NCBI GenBank assembly: GCA_947503935.1
Contig: CANNFR010000008.1
Location: forward strand, 277,339-341,338
Source: an uncultured Paracoccaceae bacterium
Lineage (GTDB): Bacteria > Pseudomonadota > Alphaproteobacteria > Rhodobacterales > Rhodobacteraceae
Direction of reading: 5' to 3'
Length of the DNA: 64,000 nt
The notes below the pieces were generated by a model. The model ran no database searches and was not told where the DNA came from. It was given only the letters and a program-made list of their open reading frames with translations. Every line of letters starts with the position of its first letter. Positions within the stretch are counted from its first letter, which is position 1. This document shows, piece after piece, positions 25,335-34,582 of the stretch. A program made the translations under genes and the position numbers.

Positions 25335-25846
25335 TCTGGCGTGCGGCACTTTTGGCGCTGGCCCTGGCGGGACCGGCCGTGGCCGAGATCACCTTCAGCG
25401 GCCGCGCCGATATCCGCGCCACGCGCCTGTCATCGACAGAGCTGCAGATGGAGACCCGTCTGACCAACGCGCAGCCCTATGCCATCTGCCTGCGCGAGGT
25501 CAGCTCTGACGCCTATTTCTCAAACGGCAGCAGCGCCGATCTGGCCTTTGACGGCCTGGAGGATCTGACCGGCGAGGGGGGCGTGTTCCGCGTCGATCCC
25601 GGGCAATCCTTCGGCGCCCGCTTCAACGCCCGCCTTCTGACGCTTGAGACGATCCGCGCCCGGATCATCGCCGAGAGCGGGCCGGATCGGGCCGACCGCA
25701 TCATCACCCGCATCCGCCGATATGTCCAAAACGGCCAGTATTATTTCGAACTCAGCTACACCTTCCGCCGCTGCGGCCAGATAAACGGCCCGAACCCTTG
25801 GGTGACCATCACCTTGGGCCGCAGCGAAATCGTCAGGTTGCGCTGA
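25331..25846 (+). CDS. Secreted protein of unknown function
   Basis: 171-residue protein with a signal peptide (hydrophobic residues 3-15, cleavage after AVA near 18) and a mature domain rich in beta strands (FSGRADIRATRLSSTELQM, FELSYTFRRCGQINGPNPWVTI). Two cysteines could form a disulfide. No family recognised. Its start overlaps the DUF177 stop (ATGA), so the two are co-translated, occupying the position where rpmF is usually found. Confidence 0.7.
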   Translation: MIWRAALLALALAGPAVAEITFSGRADIRATRLSSTELQMETRLTNAQPYAICLREVSSDAYFSNGSSADLAFDGLEDLTGEGGVFRVDPGQSFGARFNARLLTLETIRARIIAESGPDRADRIITRIRRYVQNGQYYFELSYTFRRCGQINGPNPWVTITLGRSEIVRLR

Positions 25847-25847
25847 G

Positions 25848-25921
25848 AGACCCGCCAAAGGCGAAATCCCGAAAATCCGCGCTGCAGATTTTCCGGACGC
25901 CGCTCTTGACCCGGCGGGTCT
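25848..25921. terminator. Nested hairpins between convergent genes
   Basis: Outer stem AGACCCGCC (25848-25856) with GGCGGGTCT (25913-25921); inner stem GAAAATC (25871-25877) with GATTTTC (25887-25893). The structure starts 2 bases after the plus-strand stop and ends 18 bases before the minus-strand VOC stop. It probably ends both transcripts. Confidence 0.6.
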
Positions 25922-25938
25922 TGTCGCGCCGGCCGTCC

Positions 25939-26364
25939 CTAAGCCGGAAGCGCATCCGCGGTATATTGGCCCGCAAACGCGCCCACGGGCGGAATGGGTT
26001 TGATGACGTCTATCAGCACGCCATTGGGATCCCGCGTGATGAAATGGCGTTGGCCGAAGGCCTCGTCCGTCAGTGTCTTGAGGATCGGCAATCCCGCCCC
26101 CCGCATGCGGTGAAATTCGGCATCGACATCATCGACCTCGAAATTCAGGATCAGACTGCGGGTCATTCCGCGTCCCTCCTCGGGGATGGTCTCGTGATCC
26201 CCCTTCAGGATCGCGATATTCACCTTCGGGTCTTCGCTTGATTGCAGATGGCAATACCAATCGGCATCGAAGCTGACAGCGAACCGGAAGTTATCGACGT
26301 AAAAGGCTTTCGTTGCGGCCACGTCCTGCGTCTGGATCACGGGGTAATACTGCGTGCATTTCAT
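25939..26364 (-). CDS. VOC (glyoxalase-like) family protein
   Basis: 141-residue VOC-fold protein: [24 protein letters not shown] at the start, a middle [17 protein letters not shown] and the C-terminal [16 protein letters not shown]. The ATG at 26364 is the family-consistent start. It is divergent from a TetR regulator with two tandem operator-like palindromes between, suggesting inducible control by an unknown small molecule. A detoxification or isomerase role is possible but unproven. Confidence 0.85.
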   Translation of the reverse strand: MKCTQYYPVIQTQDVAATKAFYVDNFRFAVSFDADWYCHLQSSEDPKVNIAILKGDHETIPEEGRGMTRSLILNFEVDDVDAEFHRMRGAGLPILKTLTDEAFGQRHFITRDPNGVLIDVIKPIPPVGAFAGQYTADALPA

Positions 26365-26383
26365 CTTGTGTCTCCCTCTATAG

Positions 26384-26434
26384 ATACATACAGTCTGCAT
26401 GTAACTTATCTATATACATACAGGCTGCATGTAT
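26384..26434. promoter_or_regulatory. Two tandem palindromic operators for TetR
   Basis: Two near-identical elements, arms ATACATACAG and CTGCATGTA(T) around one central base, at 26384-26403 and 26414-26434, centres 30 bases apart (about three helical turns). The second overlaps the TetR ATG at 26433. They probably bind the TetR protein cooperatively and control both divergent genes. Confidence 0.72.
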
Positions 26435-27029
26435 GCAACAGAACAATGAAACCCGCACGAACAAGTCCCGAACGGATGCGACCCGGTCGGCGCTTCTGAA
26501 AGCGGCGAGACGGCTCTTTGCAGAGAAGGGATACGCTGAAACCTCGACGCCTGAGATCGTGAAGGCAGCGGGCGTGACCCGGGGGGCGCTCTACCACCAT
26601 TTTGAGGACAAGTTGGCCCTCTTTCGTGCCGTCATCACAGAGGAATACCTCAAGGTCGCGGACGAGATCACGGCGTCTGCAAAAGAGATGCCGGGATCAG
26701 CAATCGATGCGTTGCAACAGGGCGGCCGAGGATATCTCAAGGCCATGGAGCGGCCGGGGCGCGTCAGGATCATGTTGCTGGATGGCCCGGCAGTGCTGGG
26801 TCAGTTGGAGATCGACAGGATCGATCGCGAAACATCCGCCGATGCCCTGCGCCTTGGCCTGACCGAAGCGATGCAGGCCGGAGAGATCGAGACGCTGCCT
26901 CTTGATGCGCTGACTGTTCAGCTATCGGCAATGTTCGACCGCGCCGCACTGGCCATTTCCGAGGGCGATGATCCGCAAGATCACCTGCAAGTTCTGGATG
27001 CGCTCTTGGCAACTCTGGCGCGGCATTGA
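26433..27029 (+). CDS. TetR/AcrR-family transcriptional regulator
   Basis: 198-residue repressor. The N-terminal helix-turn-helix is canonical (RSALLKAARRLFAEKGYAETSTPEIVKAAGVTRGALYHHFEDKLALF). The C-terminal domain (PGRVRIMLLDGPAVLGQLEIDRID) resembles the TetR_C_33-like subgroup. Its start codon lies within the right-hand operator, which implies autorepression. Divergent from the VOC gene. Confidence 0.9.
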   Translation: MQQNNETRTNKSRTDATRSALLKAARRLFAEKGYAETSTPEIVKAAGVTRGALYHHFEDKLALFRAVITEEYLKVADEITASAKEMPGSAIDALQQGGRGYLKAMERPGRVRIMLLDGPAVLGQLEIDRIDRETSADALRLGLTEAMQAGEIETLPLDALTVQLSAMFDRAALAISEGDDPQDHLQVLDALLATLARH

Positions 27030-27142
27030 CCCCAGGTATGGCTGACCTGCTTCCTGAATACGCGGTCTGGATCAATCTGAAACGCCCCCGCCCGACCGCG
27101 GCGCGTCCTTAAACGTATGCCATGGCCAAGCCGCAGAGCCTC

Positions 27143-27880
27143 TCACTCCCGCCGGTCACGGGCGCGCACGATCTGGCGGAGCGCGCCGTGCAGGATCTGC
27201 ACATCGGCGCGGGTCATGGGCATACGGCTCCACAGGTTGCGGAGCGTGCGCTTCATGCCGTCGGCTTTTTGTTCGGGGAAGAAGAATCCGGCCTCTTCCA
27301 GACGGTCTTCCCAATGGGCGGCAAGGCGCTCGATCTCGTGATTTTCCGCGTGCTCCGTGTCGGCCAGCGAGACGATTTCGGGCGCGGTGTCATCGCCCGC
27401 GCGGCGCCATTCATAGCCCAGAAGCAGCACGCATTGCGCCAGGTTGAGCGAGGGAAAATCGGGGTTCACCGGCACCGAGACGATGGCATTGGCGCGCACG
27501 ATATCGTCATTCTCAAGCCCCGCCCGCTCGGGCCCGAAGAGAAAGCCCACCTTCTGCCCCTTGGCCATCAAGGCACGTGCATGCTGCATCGCGCGCTCGG
27601 GCGTCATCACCGGCTTGGTCAGGCCACGCGGGCGGGCCGTGGTGGCGAAAACATAGGCGCAATCACCGATCGCCTCGGGCAGCGTGTCGAAAGGGCCTGC
27701 ATGATCCAGAAGACGCCCCGCGCCCGAGGCCATGGCCACCGCCTTGGGGCTGGGCCAGCCATCGCGCGGCGCCACGACGCGCATATGTTCAAGGCCGAAA
27801 TTCAGCATGCCACGGGCGGCAGCACCGATATTCTCGGGCATTTGCGGGCGGACAAGGACAAAGACAGGGGCATCAGGCAT
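27143..27880 (-). CDS. trmJ: tRNA (cytidine/uridine-2'-O)-methyltransferase, TrmJ type
   Basis: 245-residue SPOUT-fold methyltransferase that 2'-O-methylates position 32 of tRNAs. Signatures are LVRPQMPENIGAAARGMLNFGL at the N-terminus, GFLFGPERAGLENDDI for the knotted SAM site and VSVPVNPDFPSLNLAQCVLLLGYE. Length is normal. It lies 41 bases after lpxB on the same strand and may be the last gene of that operon. Confidence 0.92.
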   Translation of the reverse strand: MPDAPVFVLVRPQMPENIGAAARGMLNFGLEHMRVVAPRDGWPSPKAVAMASGAGRLLDHAGPFDTLPEAIGDCAYVFATTARPRGLTKPVMTPERAMQHARALMAKGQKVGFLFGPERAGLENDDIVRANAIVSVPVNPDFPSLNLAQCVLLLGYEWRRAGDDTAPEIVSLADTEHAENHEIERLAAHWEDRLEEAGFFFPEQKADGMKRTLRNLWSRMPMTRADVQILHGALRQIVRARDRRE

Positions 27881-27921
27881 GGGAGGGGCTGATAGCGCCG
27901 GTGGGCTGGCGGCGCAAGCGG

Positions 27922-29085
27922 TCAGTCGAGCGCCGTCAGCACCGAGCGTGCGGCACGCAGGCCCGGCGCCTCGCCGCCCTGCCCCAGACGCGCCATCGTC
28001 AGCGCCAGGGCCGCGCGTTGGTCAGCGCGCGCCTTTGGGTCGGTGAGAAGCCCTACCAGCGCCGCCGCCATGGGCGCGGGCTGGCAGGCGGGGCCGAGGA
28101 GTTCCGGCACGGCGCGGGTTTCCGAGACCAGGTTGACCAGCGTCACCGTCTCGGTCCGCACCAGGCGCGCCATGATCTGCCAGCTGAGCCAGGCCATGTC
28201 GTAGCCGATCACCATCGGCACGTCTGCCGCCGCCAGTTCCAGCGAGACGGTGCCCGAGGCCGCCAGCGCCACATCCGCCGCCCCGAAAGCCGCACGTTTC
28301 GCCGCCCCGTCGTCCTGGCGTGCATCAAGGATAATCGGGCGGCCCGGCCAATCGGCGGTCAGGGCGGTGACCGTTTCGGTCAGATGGGCGACGGTCGGCA
28401 CCACGATGCGCGCCTCAGGCACCTGCGCCGCCACCTCGGCCAAAGCCGCGCCGAAGCGTGGCGCAAGGCGGGTGACCTCGCTCATGCGCGAGCCGGGCAG
28501 CGCCAGAATGACGGGCGCGTCAGGCGCGATCTGGTGCGCCGCGCGGAAGGCCGCGATCTGGGCCGCATCGGCCTGCGGTTCGGCAACCACGGGGTGGCCC
28601 ACGAAGTCGCAGGTCATGCCAGCGGCCTGCATATAAGGCGGCTCGAACGGCAAAAGCGCCAGGACATGGTCGATCACACGGGCCATCTTGGCCGCGCGGC
28701 CCGGACGCCAGGCCCAGACGCTGGGCGCCACGTAATGGATGGTGCGAAGCCTCGGATTCGCCTTTCGCGCCAGCGCCGCCAGCCGTAGCGAGAAATCGGG
28801 GCTGTCGATGGTGACCAGCGCGTCGGGCGCCATGTCGGCGACCGCGCCCGCCGCCTGGCGCAGACGTCGGCGAAGCGCGGGGTAACGCGGCAGCACCTCG
28901 GCCAGGCCCATCACCGACAACTCCTCCATCGGAAAGAGGCTGGTCAGACCCTCGGTCTGCATCGCCGGGCCGCCGACGCCCTCGATCTCGATGTCGGGTG
29001 CCAGCTGCCGCAACCCGGCCATCAGCGCTGCGCCCAGCTTGTCGCCCGACGGCTCACCCGCCAGAAGGAAGAGCCGCGCCGTCAT
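27922..29085 (-). CDS. lpxB: Lipid-A-disaccharide synthase
   Basis: 387-residue GT19 glycosyltransferase joining UDP-2,3-diacylglucosamine and lipid X to lipid A disaccharide at the inner membrane. The N-terminal FLLAGEPSGDKLGAALM, central YVAPSVWAWRPGRAAKM and LLPFEPPYMQ, and the C-terminal SGTVSLELAAADVPMVIGY are all family hallmarks. It overlaps lpxI by 4 bases and acts directly after it in the pathway. Confidence 0.96.
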   Translation of the reverse strand: MTARLFLLAGEPSGDKLGAALMAGLRQLAPDIEIEGVGGPAMQTEGLTSLFPMEELSVMGLAEVLPRYPALRRRLRQAAGAVADMAPDALVTIDSPDFSLRLAALARKANPRLRTIHYVAPSVWAWRPGRAAKMARVIDHVLALLPFEPPYMQAAGMTCDFVGHPVVAEPQADAAQIAAFRAAHQIAPDAPVILALPGSRMSEVTRLAPRFGAALAEVAAQVPEARIVVPTVAHLTETVTALTADWPGRPIILDARQDDGAAKRAAFGAADVALAASGTVSLELAAADVPMVIGYDMAWLSWQIMARLVRTETVTLVNLVSETRAVPELLGPACQPAPMAAALVGLLTDPKARADQRAALALTMARLGQGGEAPGLRAARSVLTALD

Positions 29086-29876
29086 TGCGCCATCAGGAAG
29101 AGGCCCGCCGCCTCGGCCGCAGCGATGGTGGCCTCACGCTCGGCGATCAGAACGCCACCGGCTGCGATGACGACGCCGGCGAGCCCGGCTTTGGCCGCGC
29201 CCTCGATCGTGGCCGGACCGATGGCGGGCATGTCGACGCGCAAATCCTGACCGGGCTTCGGTCGCTTGACCAACACGCCCTTGGCCCCGCGCCGCAGGTG
29301 ATCCGGCGTCTCGGAGACCATGCGCAGCAGCGCATCGGTGCCCTGGATCGTCTCGATCCCCAGGCAGAGCCCGCCTGCCACAACAGCCGCTTGCCCCACA
29401 TCGACAGGGCCGAGGGCCGCCAGAATTTCGTTCGCGCGGTGGATATCGTCACGCTCAGGCCGCTCGGGCGGATCGCCCGCCAGCAACCCGGCCTGCGCCG
29501 TGAGGCCCGGCACCAGATCATGGGCGCCGCGCACAGCAAAGCCCTCCTCCTCAAAAATCGCGATAACAAGGCGGAGCAGCGCATCGTCGCCGCCTTGCAT
29601 CGCCTGCATCAGACGCGGCGCCAGCGCCATCATCTTGGGGTCGAAGGCCACAGGATCAAGCGCCGGGCGCGCCATGGCGCCGGCCAGACAAAGCTCGGTC
29701 ACATTCGCGCCGCGCAGGTCGTAGAACAGTTGACCCAACCGTTCGAACCGCGCGGCAATCTCGGGCGCGCCGGGATTGTGCGCCTCGACCCCCTCGATCC
29801 GCACGAACCAGGCGCCGTGATGGGCCTGAATGATGGCGCCGGGCAATGCGCCCTCGCCCGCGATGACGGCAAGCAT
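29082..29876 (-). CDS. lpxI: UDP-2,3-diacylglucosamine diphosphatase LpxI
   Basis: 264-residue DUF1009-family enzyme that replaces LpxH in most alphaproteobacteria, cleaving UDP-2,3-diacylglucosamine to lipid X and UMP. The N-terminal IAGEGALPGAI, a middle RALDPVAFDPKMMALAPRLM-like region and the C-terminal catalytic block VKRPKPGQDLRVDMPAIGPATIEGAAKAGLAGVVI are visible. It overlaps lpxB and is separated from lpxA by an unusual 370-base spacer. Confidence 0.94.
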   Translation of the reverse strand: MLAVIAGEGALPGAIIQAHHGAWFVRIEGVEAHNPGAPEIAARFERLGQLFYDLRGANVTELCLAGAMARPALDPVAFDPKMMALAPRLMQAMQGGDDALLRLVIAIFEEEGFAVRGAHDLVPGLTAQAGLLAGDPPERPERDDIHRANEILAALGPVDVGQAAVVAGGLCLGIETIQGTDALLRMVSETPDHLRRGAKGVLVKRPKPGQDLRVDMPAIGPATIEGAAKAGLAGVVIAAGGVLIAEREATIAAAEAAGLFLMAQ

Positions 29877-30246
29877 GGCTCCTCCTTTACGGCTGATCGC
29901 GCCCCAAGGGGTCGCAAGCTGGGTTGGATGTCAAGGTAGGGGGAGCGCTGATCAGGAACTTGGGAGCGGAATTAGCGCAAGACTTGGATGCGCAGGTTGG
30001 CCCGGCGCGGAACAAGGCCGAAGGCCGCCTTGCCATCGTCGGGCCGTCCGGACGGCACGGCGATATGTCTGCATAAGCGCTCCGATCGAACGTCGTTCGG
30101 AGCATCAGCCATAAAGCACCATGGCGGAAAGGTCGGAGCGCCGCGCCACGGCCCGACAATGGCGCGGCTTGCGCCCTCACACGCAGGTGGTCGGGACATG
30201 CGGATGACCTATTTTCCAAGCCTCAAGCGGTGCACGTTAGCCCCAG
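29877..30246. other. Palindrome-rich spacer between lpxA and lpxI
   Basis: A 370-base gap inside an otherwise compact lpx operon, with no convincing gene. It holds a perfect 14-base palindrome GCCGTCCGGACGGC at 30043-30056, a hairpin with arms GCTCCGA (30079-30085) and TCGGAGC (30097-30103), and other GC-rich dyads. It may be an inserted intergenic element or a structured RNA region; a promoter for lpxI-lpxB may lie within. Confidence 0.45.
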
Positions 30247-31044
30247 TTAACTCGGCGTCAGGAACGACCGGTCGCTTTGGCCCAGGATGAAGTCGACGAT
30301 TTCGCGCACATAGGGGCTCTGGGTTTCCTCGCCCAGGCGGCGGGCGCGTTCGACGAAAGCGCCTTCGCCCTGGGCCAGCATCTGATAGGCAGCGCGGAGC
30401 GCGGTGATATCCTCGCGCGCCACGCCCTTGCGCTTGAGGCCGACCAGGTTCAGGCCGTCCAGCTCTCCCCGAGGGGCCTGGACCAGGCCAAAGGGGATCA
30501 CATCGTTCGTCACCATCGTCACCGCGCCGATGATCGCGCCGCGCCCCACGCGCACCCATTGGTGGATGCCTGAAAGGCCGCCGATGATCACGTCATCCTC
30601 GATCACGCAATGGCCCGCCAAAGCGGCCTGATTGGCCATGATCACCCGGTTGCCCACTTGCGCGTCATGGCCCACATGGGCGCCGGTCATCATCAGGCAA
30701 TCGTCGCCCACCCGGGTCAGCCCGCCACCGCCCTCGGTGCCGGTATTCAGCGTCGCGCCCTCGCGGATGCGGCAGCGGGCGCCGACGATCAGCCGTGTCG
30801 CCTCACCCTTGTATTTCAAATCCTGTGGGATCTCGCCGACAACGGCGAAGGGGAAAACCACCGTCTCTTCGCCGATCTCGGTCTGACCTGTGACGACCGC
30901 ATGTGATTTCAGGACCACTCCGGCGGCCAGCCGCACCTGGCCGCCCACGAGGGAAAACGGCCCGATCTGGCAATCAGCACCGATGACGGCGCCGTCCTCA
31001 ACCACGGCCGAGGGGTGAATGCGCGCAGACGCATCGATGCTCAT
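30247..31044 (-). CDS. lpxA: Acyl-ACP:UDP-N-acetylglucosamine O-acyltransferase
   Basis: 265-residue left-handed beta-helix acyltransferase for the first step of lipid A synthesis. Hexapeptide repeats run through the first 190 residues ([27 protein letters not shown]). The catalytic histidine is in [27 protein letters not shown], and a helical C-terminal domain follows. It overlaps fabZ by 4 bases (ATGA). Confidence 0.96.
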   Translation of the reverse strand: MSIDASARIHPSAVVEDGAVIGADCQIGPFSLVGGQVRLAAGVVLKSHAVVTGQTEIGEETVVFPFAVVGEIPQDLKYKGEATRLIVGARCRIREGATLNTGTEGGGGLTRVGDDCLMMTGAHVGHDAQVGNRVIMANQAALAGHCVIEDDVIIGGLSGIHQWVRVGRGAIIGAVTMVTNDVIPFGLVQAPRGELDGLNLVGLKRKGVAREDITALRAAYQMLAQGEGAFVERARRLGEETQSPYVREIVDFILGQSDRSFLTPS

Positions 31045-31520
31045 GCGGGGTCTTTCGGGATGTCCATCATCGCGGTGAACTCGGCCTCGGCGGCCAGTTC
31101 GCCCTCAACCTCGGCGCGGCCGTGGAACTTCCAGACCTTGCCGCCGCCGCGCTTGACCGTGACCTGCATCTGCAGCACATCGCCCGGCACCACCTTGCGC
31201 CGGAACTTGGCGCTGTCGATGGCCATGAAATAGACCAAAAGGTCACGATCGGCCATGCCGAGGGACACCCCCACCATCACCGCCGCGGTTTGAGCCATCG
31301 CCTCGATGATGGTGACACCGGGCATGATCGGGGCGCCCGGGAAATGGCCCTGAAAATGCGGTTCGTTGAAGGTGACGTTCTTGATGCCGACGGCGCTTTC
31401 GTTCGGCACGATCTGAACCACCTTGTCGATCAGCAGAAACGGATAGCGATGCGGAATGATCCGCTGGATCAGGGCGATATCGGCCTCGGCCGGAATGGCC
31501 CCGTTGGGATCATCGTTCAT
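31041..31520 (-). CDS. fabZ: 3-hydroxyacyl-ACP dehydratase FabZ
   Basis: 159-residue hot-dog-fold dehydratase of fatty acid elongation. The active-site block [26 protein letters not shown] contains the catalytic histidine and a downstream glutamate. The start MNDDPNG at 31520 fits the family; a longer frame to 31577 would be in the intergenic region. In most relatives lpxD stands between skp and fabZ, but here only 59 bases separate them. Confidence 0.95.
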   Translation of the reverse strand: MNDDPNGAIPAEADIALIQRIIPHRYPFLLIDKVVQIVPNESAVGIKNVTFNEPHFQGHFPGAPIMPGVTIIEAMAQTAAVMVGVSLGMADRDLLVYFMAIDSAKFRRKVVPGDVLQMQVTVKRGGGKVWKFHGRAEVEGELAAEAEFTAMMDIPKDPA

Positions 31521-31579
31521 CTGAGCTCTCCACCTTATGGACGCGATCTTGCTAGCAAGCGCCTTGCCCGAGGGCAAGA

Positions 31580-32143
31580 TCAGGGGCTGGTCGGTGTTTG
31601 CGGGGCCGGCTGCCGGGTGCCATCGCCGATCACCTCGTCGATCCGGCGGATCGCCTCTTCAGTGATGTCGATGGCATCGGCCGACAGGATCACAGCACGG
31701 GTGTCCAGAATGGCGACGGCGCGTCGCTCGCGCACGATTTCGGCCAGAACCGGCAGTGCGGCCTGAAAGAATTCCTGACGCGCCTCATCGGGCCTGCGGG
31801 TCAGATCGCGCCCCTTCTGGTCCTGAGTGCGGCGAATTTCGACGACTTTGGCGTCAAACTCAGCCGCCAGTTCACGGAAGGCTTCAGGCTCCATCGTCGC
31901 GCGCTGTTCGGTCAGCATCAGCTCTTCCGCCGCAAGCTCGGCTTCAATCTCGCGATTTTCGGCCTGCAATATTGCAGAAGCCTCGGACAATTCCGTCTCA
32001 ATCCGGCGCCCATAGGCCGATCGCTGGAAGAGCGCGTCTTGATCGACCATCAGCACCGGGCTCACGACGATCGGGCGATCCTGAGCCACGGCAAATTGGG
32101 CGATTGCCAGAAGAAGCGCCGCGATCAGCCAGACACGACGCAC
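31580..32143 (-). CDS. Periplasmic chaperone Skp/OmpH family
   Basis: 187-residue OmpH-like chaperone that shields unfolded outer-membrane proteins on the way to BamA. A signal peptide (cleavage after AVA near residue 20) is followed by [21 protein letters not shown] and long coiled-coil helices (about residues 50-110, [21 protein letters not shown]) typical of the Skp tentacles. It ends in a Pro-rich tail. It follows bamA by 4 bases. Confidence 0.9.
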   Translation of the reverse strand: MRRVWLIAALLLAIAQFAVAQDRPIVVSPVLMVDQDALFQRSAYGRRIETELSEASAILQAENREIEAELAAEELMLTEQRATMEPEAFRELAAEFDAKVVEIRRTQDQKGRDLTRRPDEARQEFFQAALPVLAEIVRERRAVAILDTRAVILSADAIDITEEAIRRIDEVIGDGTRQPAPQTPTSP

Positions 32144-32147
32144 GAGC

Positions 32148-34493
32148 CTAGAAACGCGTTGAGATTGTCAGGTCGAAATTCTGCTCTTCGTCGTAATCAA
32201 GCTTTTCGAGCGGGGTCGAGAAGTTGAAACGCAAGGGGCCAAGGGGGGTGGTCCAAAAGATCGAGAATCCGGCAGCGGCGCGCCATTCCAGGCTGTCATC
32301 CACCGAATTTGCGCCCCCTGCCCCGTCTGTATTGTCGAGGCCCCAGACCGACCCGACATCCAGAAAAAGACCGCCGGTGATGCCGTATTCCTCGGGAATG
32401 CCCAGCGGGAACTCGGCCTCGAACTTGGCGACGGCGAAGAAGTTGCCGCCCAGTGGATCTTCGTTGACGGCATCAAGATCACGGGGACCGATGCCACGGG
32501 GTTCAAAGCCACGGATCTCACTGCCGAAAAACCGGTCGGTCACACGGCTTTCTCCGTCGATCACATTGATAGCGCCACCTTCGAAGCTGGCCCGCAACGT
32601 CACGTCTTCGTTGAACACACGTCGTTCGGCCAGCGCCAGCGCGCTGGTTCTGATATACGTGGCATCGCCGCCATAGAAATCCTGCCCGAAGCGCAAGAGA
32701 ATGCCCCGGGTGGGATCGAGGCCGCCACGTCGGGTGTCGTAGCTGTATTCGTAGCCGACAAAGACCAGATCGCGGTCGCCGATATCTTCCTCGGCCTGCA
32801 GAATGGGCGAGGAATCTGCCTCGATGCTGTAGACATCATCATACCGATATCCAGCATCCAGACCCAGCCGCGAATTCTCGCCTATCGGGAATTGCAGCCC
32901 AGCTTCCAATCCAGCAGTGCGTGTTGAAAAATCAGCATTGTCGCTGTTGCTCTCACGATAGAAGATACTGGATCGGAACCGAAGATCACGGCCTAGAAAA
33001 CGCGGCTCAATGAAGCTCAGGCTGGAATTCGAGTTTGCCTCGCCGGTATCGAAGGCAAAAGCCAGCGTCTGACCCCGCCCCAGAAAGTTGCTTTCCGAAA
33101 AGCTGACGGCGAATGCGGTGCCTGACGAGACGCTGTAGCTGACGCCGAAGGACAAAGCCCCTGTGGGCTGTTCCTCGACATTGACATCAACGATCACCTG
33201 TTCAGGCGATGACCCCTCGCGGGCATCGACATCGGCGTTCGAGAAGAACCCTAGCGCGCGGATGCGCTCGGCGCTTTCGCGGATCTCGCGCGGGTTGAAG
33301 GGGTCGCCCTCAACCGTTCTGAACTGATTGCGAACCACGCGGTCAAGCGTGGTGACGTTGCCCTCGATATCGATCCGCTCAACGAAGATGCGCGGGCCGC
33401 GCACGATGGCGAACTCGATATCCAGCGTCAGGTTGCGGTCATTGCGGGTGATCCGCGGCTCGACCCGTACGAAATCAAGCCCCTGACGCAGCGCCAGCGT
33501 TTCCAGCCGCGCGATCGTGCTTTCGACCAGCGTCGGCGAATAGACCCCGCCTGGGCGGATGCGTATGGCATTTTGATAAACGTCCGGGTCCGCACCATTG
33601 ACCTCGCTTGAGGTGGTGATCTCGCCGAAGCGGAATTGCTGACCCTCGCGCAGCGTGAAGGTCACGAAAAAGGCGTCGCGCTGGCGCGTCACTTCGGAAT
33701 TGACCGACAGGATCTGGAAGTCGACATAGCCGCGCGAGAGGTAGAAGTCGCGCAAAAGCTGCCTGTCAAACTCGATGCGGTCGGCCACGAATGTATCCCG
33801 CTGCACGAGCTGGCGCAAAAAGCCCGCCTGCTTGGTCTCAAGCACGTTACGCAGGCGCCGGTCCGAGAAATTGCGGTTGCCGACGAAGGACAGACGCTCA
33901 ATCTCAATCACCCGGCCTTCGACAATCTCGAACACCAGATCGACGCGGTTTTCCGGGCGGCGGATGATTCGCGGCGTGACGGTGGCGGCAAAGCGCCCGC
34001 CCTGTCCGTAAGCCTCGGTGATGGCGGCCGCGTCCTGCTCGGCCGTGGTCGGGCTGTAGACCCGGCGCGATTGCGAGCGCACGATGCTGGCCAGAGCCTC
34101 ATCATCGATGCGGCGATTACCCTCGAAATTCACGATATTGATCGTCGGAAACTCGACAACGCGGATCAAAAGGCGGCTGCCCTGAGGCACAATCTCAACC
34201 GTCTCGAAAAGGCCAGAGGCCAGGATACGCTGATAGGCGGCATTCAACTCGCCCGCCGAAATGGCCTGCCCGCGCGGGATCTCGGCGTAGGACAGCACAG
34301 TGCCCGGCTCAATCCGCTGGGTGCCCTGAACCTCAACCGAGTTGAAGCGATAGGTTTGCGCCTCGGCTGGGCCAGGCACCAGCGTGAGCGTGCCGAGGAA
34401 CAGGGCAAACAGCGCCAAAAACCTGCGGGTCGCTACGAGAACACCCATACGCACACGCACAATCCGCGCGTCTGCGACACCCGCTTCCGACAT
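32148..34493 (-). CDS. bamA: Outer-membrane protein assembly factor BamA
   Basis: 781-residue Omp85 protein: signal peptide (cleavage after AEA near residue 45), five POTRA domains (about residues 47-440) and a 16-strand beta barrel ending in the outer-membrane signature TISTRF with a terminal Phe. The lid-loop region contains SEIRGFEPRGIGPRD, the conserved RGF element. The ATG at 34493 is preceded by GGGGGA; an internal ATG at 34448 would give a more typical signal length but lacks a site. Upstream rseP is 89 bases away. Confidence 0.95.
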   Translation of the reverse strand: MSEAGVADARIVRVRMGVLVATRRFLALFALFLGTLTLVPGPAEAQTYRFNSVEVQGTQRIEPGTVLSYAEIPRGQAISAGELNAAYQRILASGLFETVEIVPQGSRLLIRVVEFPTINIVNFEGNRRIDDEALASIVRSQSRRVYSPTTAEQDAAAITEAYGQGGRFAATVTPRIIRRPENRVDLVFEIVEGRVIEIERLSFVGNRNFSDRRLRNVLETKQAGFLRQLVQRDTFVADRIEFDRQLLRDFYLSRGYVDFQILSVNSEVTRQRDAFFVTFTLREGQQFRFGEITTSSEVNGADPDVYQNAIRIRPGGVYSPTLVESTIARLETLALRQGLDFVRVEPRITRNDRNLTLDIEFAIVRGPRIFVERIDIEGNVTTLDRVVRNQFRTVEGDPFNPREIRESAERIRALGFFSNADVDAREGSSPEQVIVDVNVEEQPTGALSFGVSYSVSSGTAFAVSFSESNFLGRGQTLAFAFDTGEANSNSSLSFIEPRFLGRDLRFRSSIFYRESNSDNADFSTRTAGLEAGLQFPIGENSRLGLDAGYRYDDVYSIEADSSPILQAEEDIGDRDLVFVGYEYSYDTRRGGLDPTRGILLRFGQDFYGGDATYIRTSALALAERRVFNEDVTLRASFEGGAINVIDGESRVTDRFFGSEIRGFEPRGIGPRDLDAVNEDPLGGNFFAVAKFEAEFPLGIPEEYGITGGLFLDVGSVWGLDNTDGAGGANSVDDSLEWRAAAGFSIFWTTPLGPLRFNFSTPLEKLDYDEEQNFDLTISTRF

Positions 34494-34582
34494 GCTATCC
34501 CCCGTTCGTCAAACCGATCTATCTATGATCTTCTGACTAGCGGCATCGGCCCGCCTTGTCAAAACGTCCCGACCCCCGAAAA

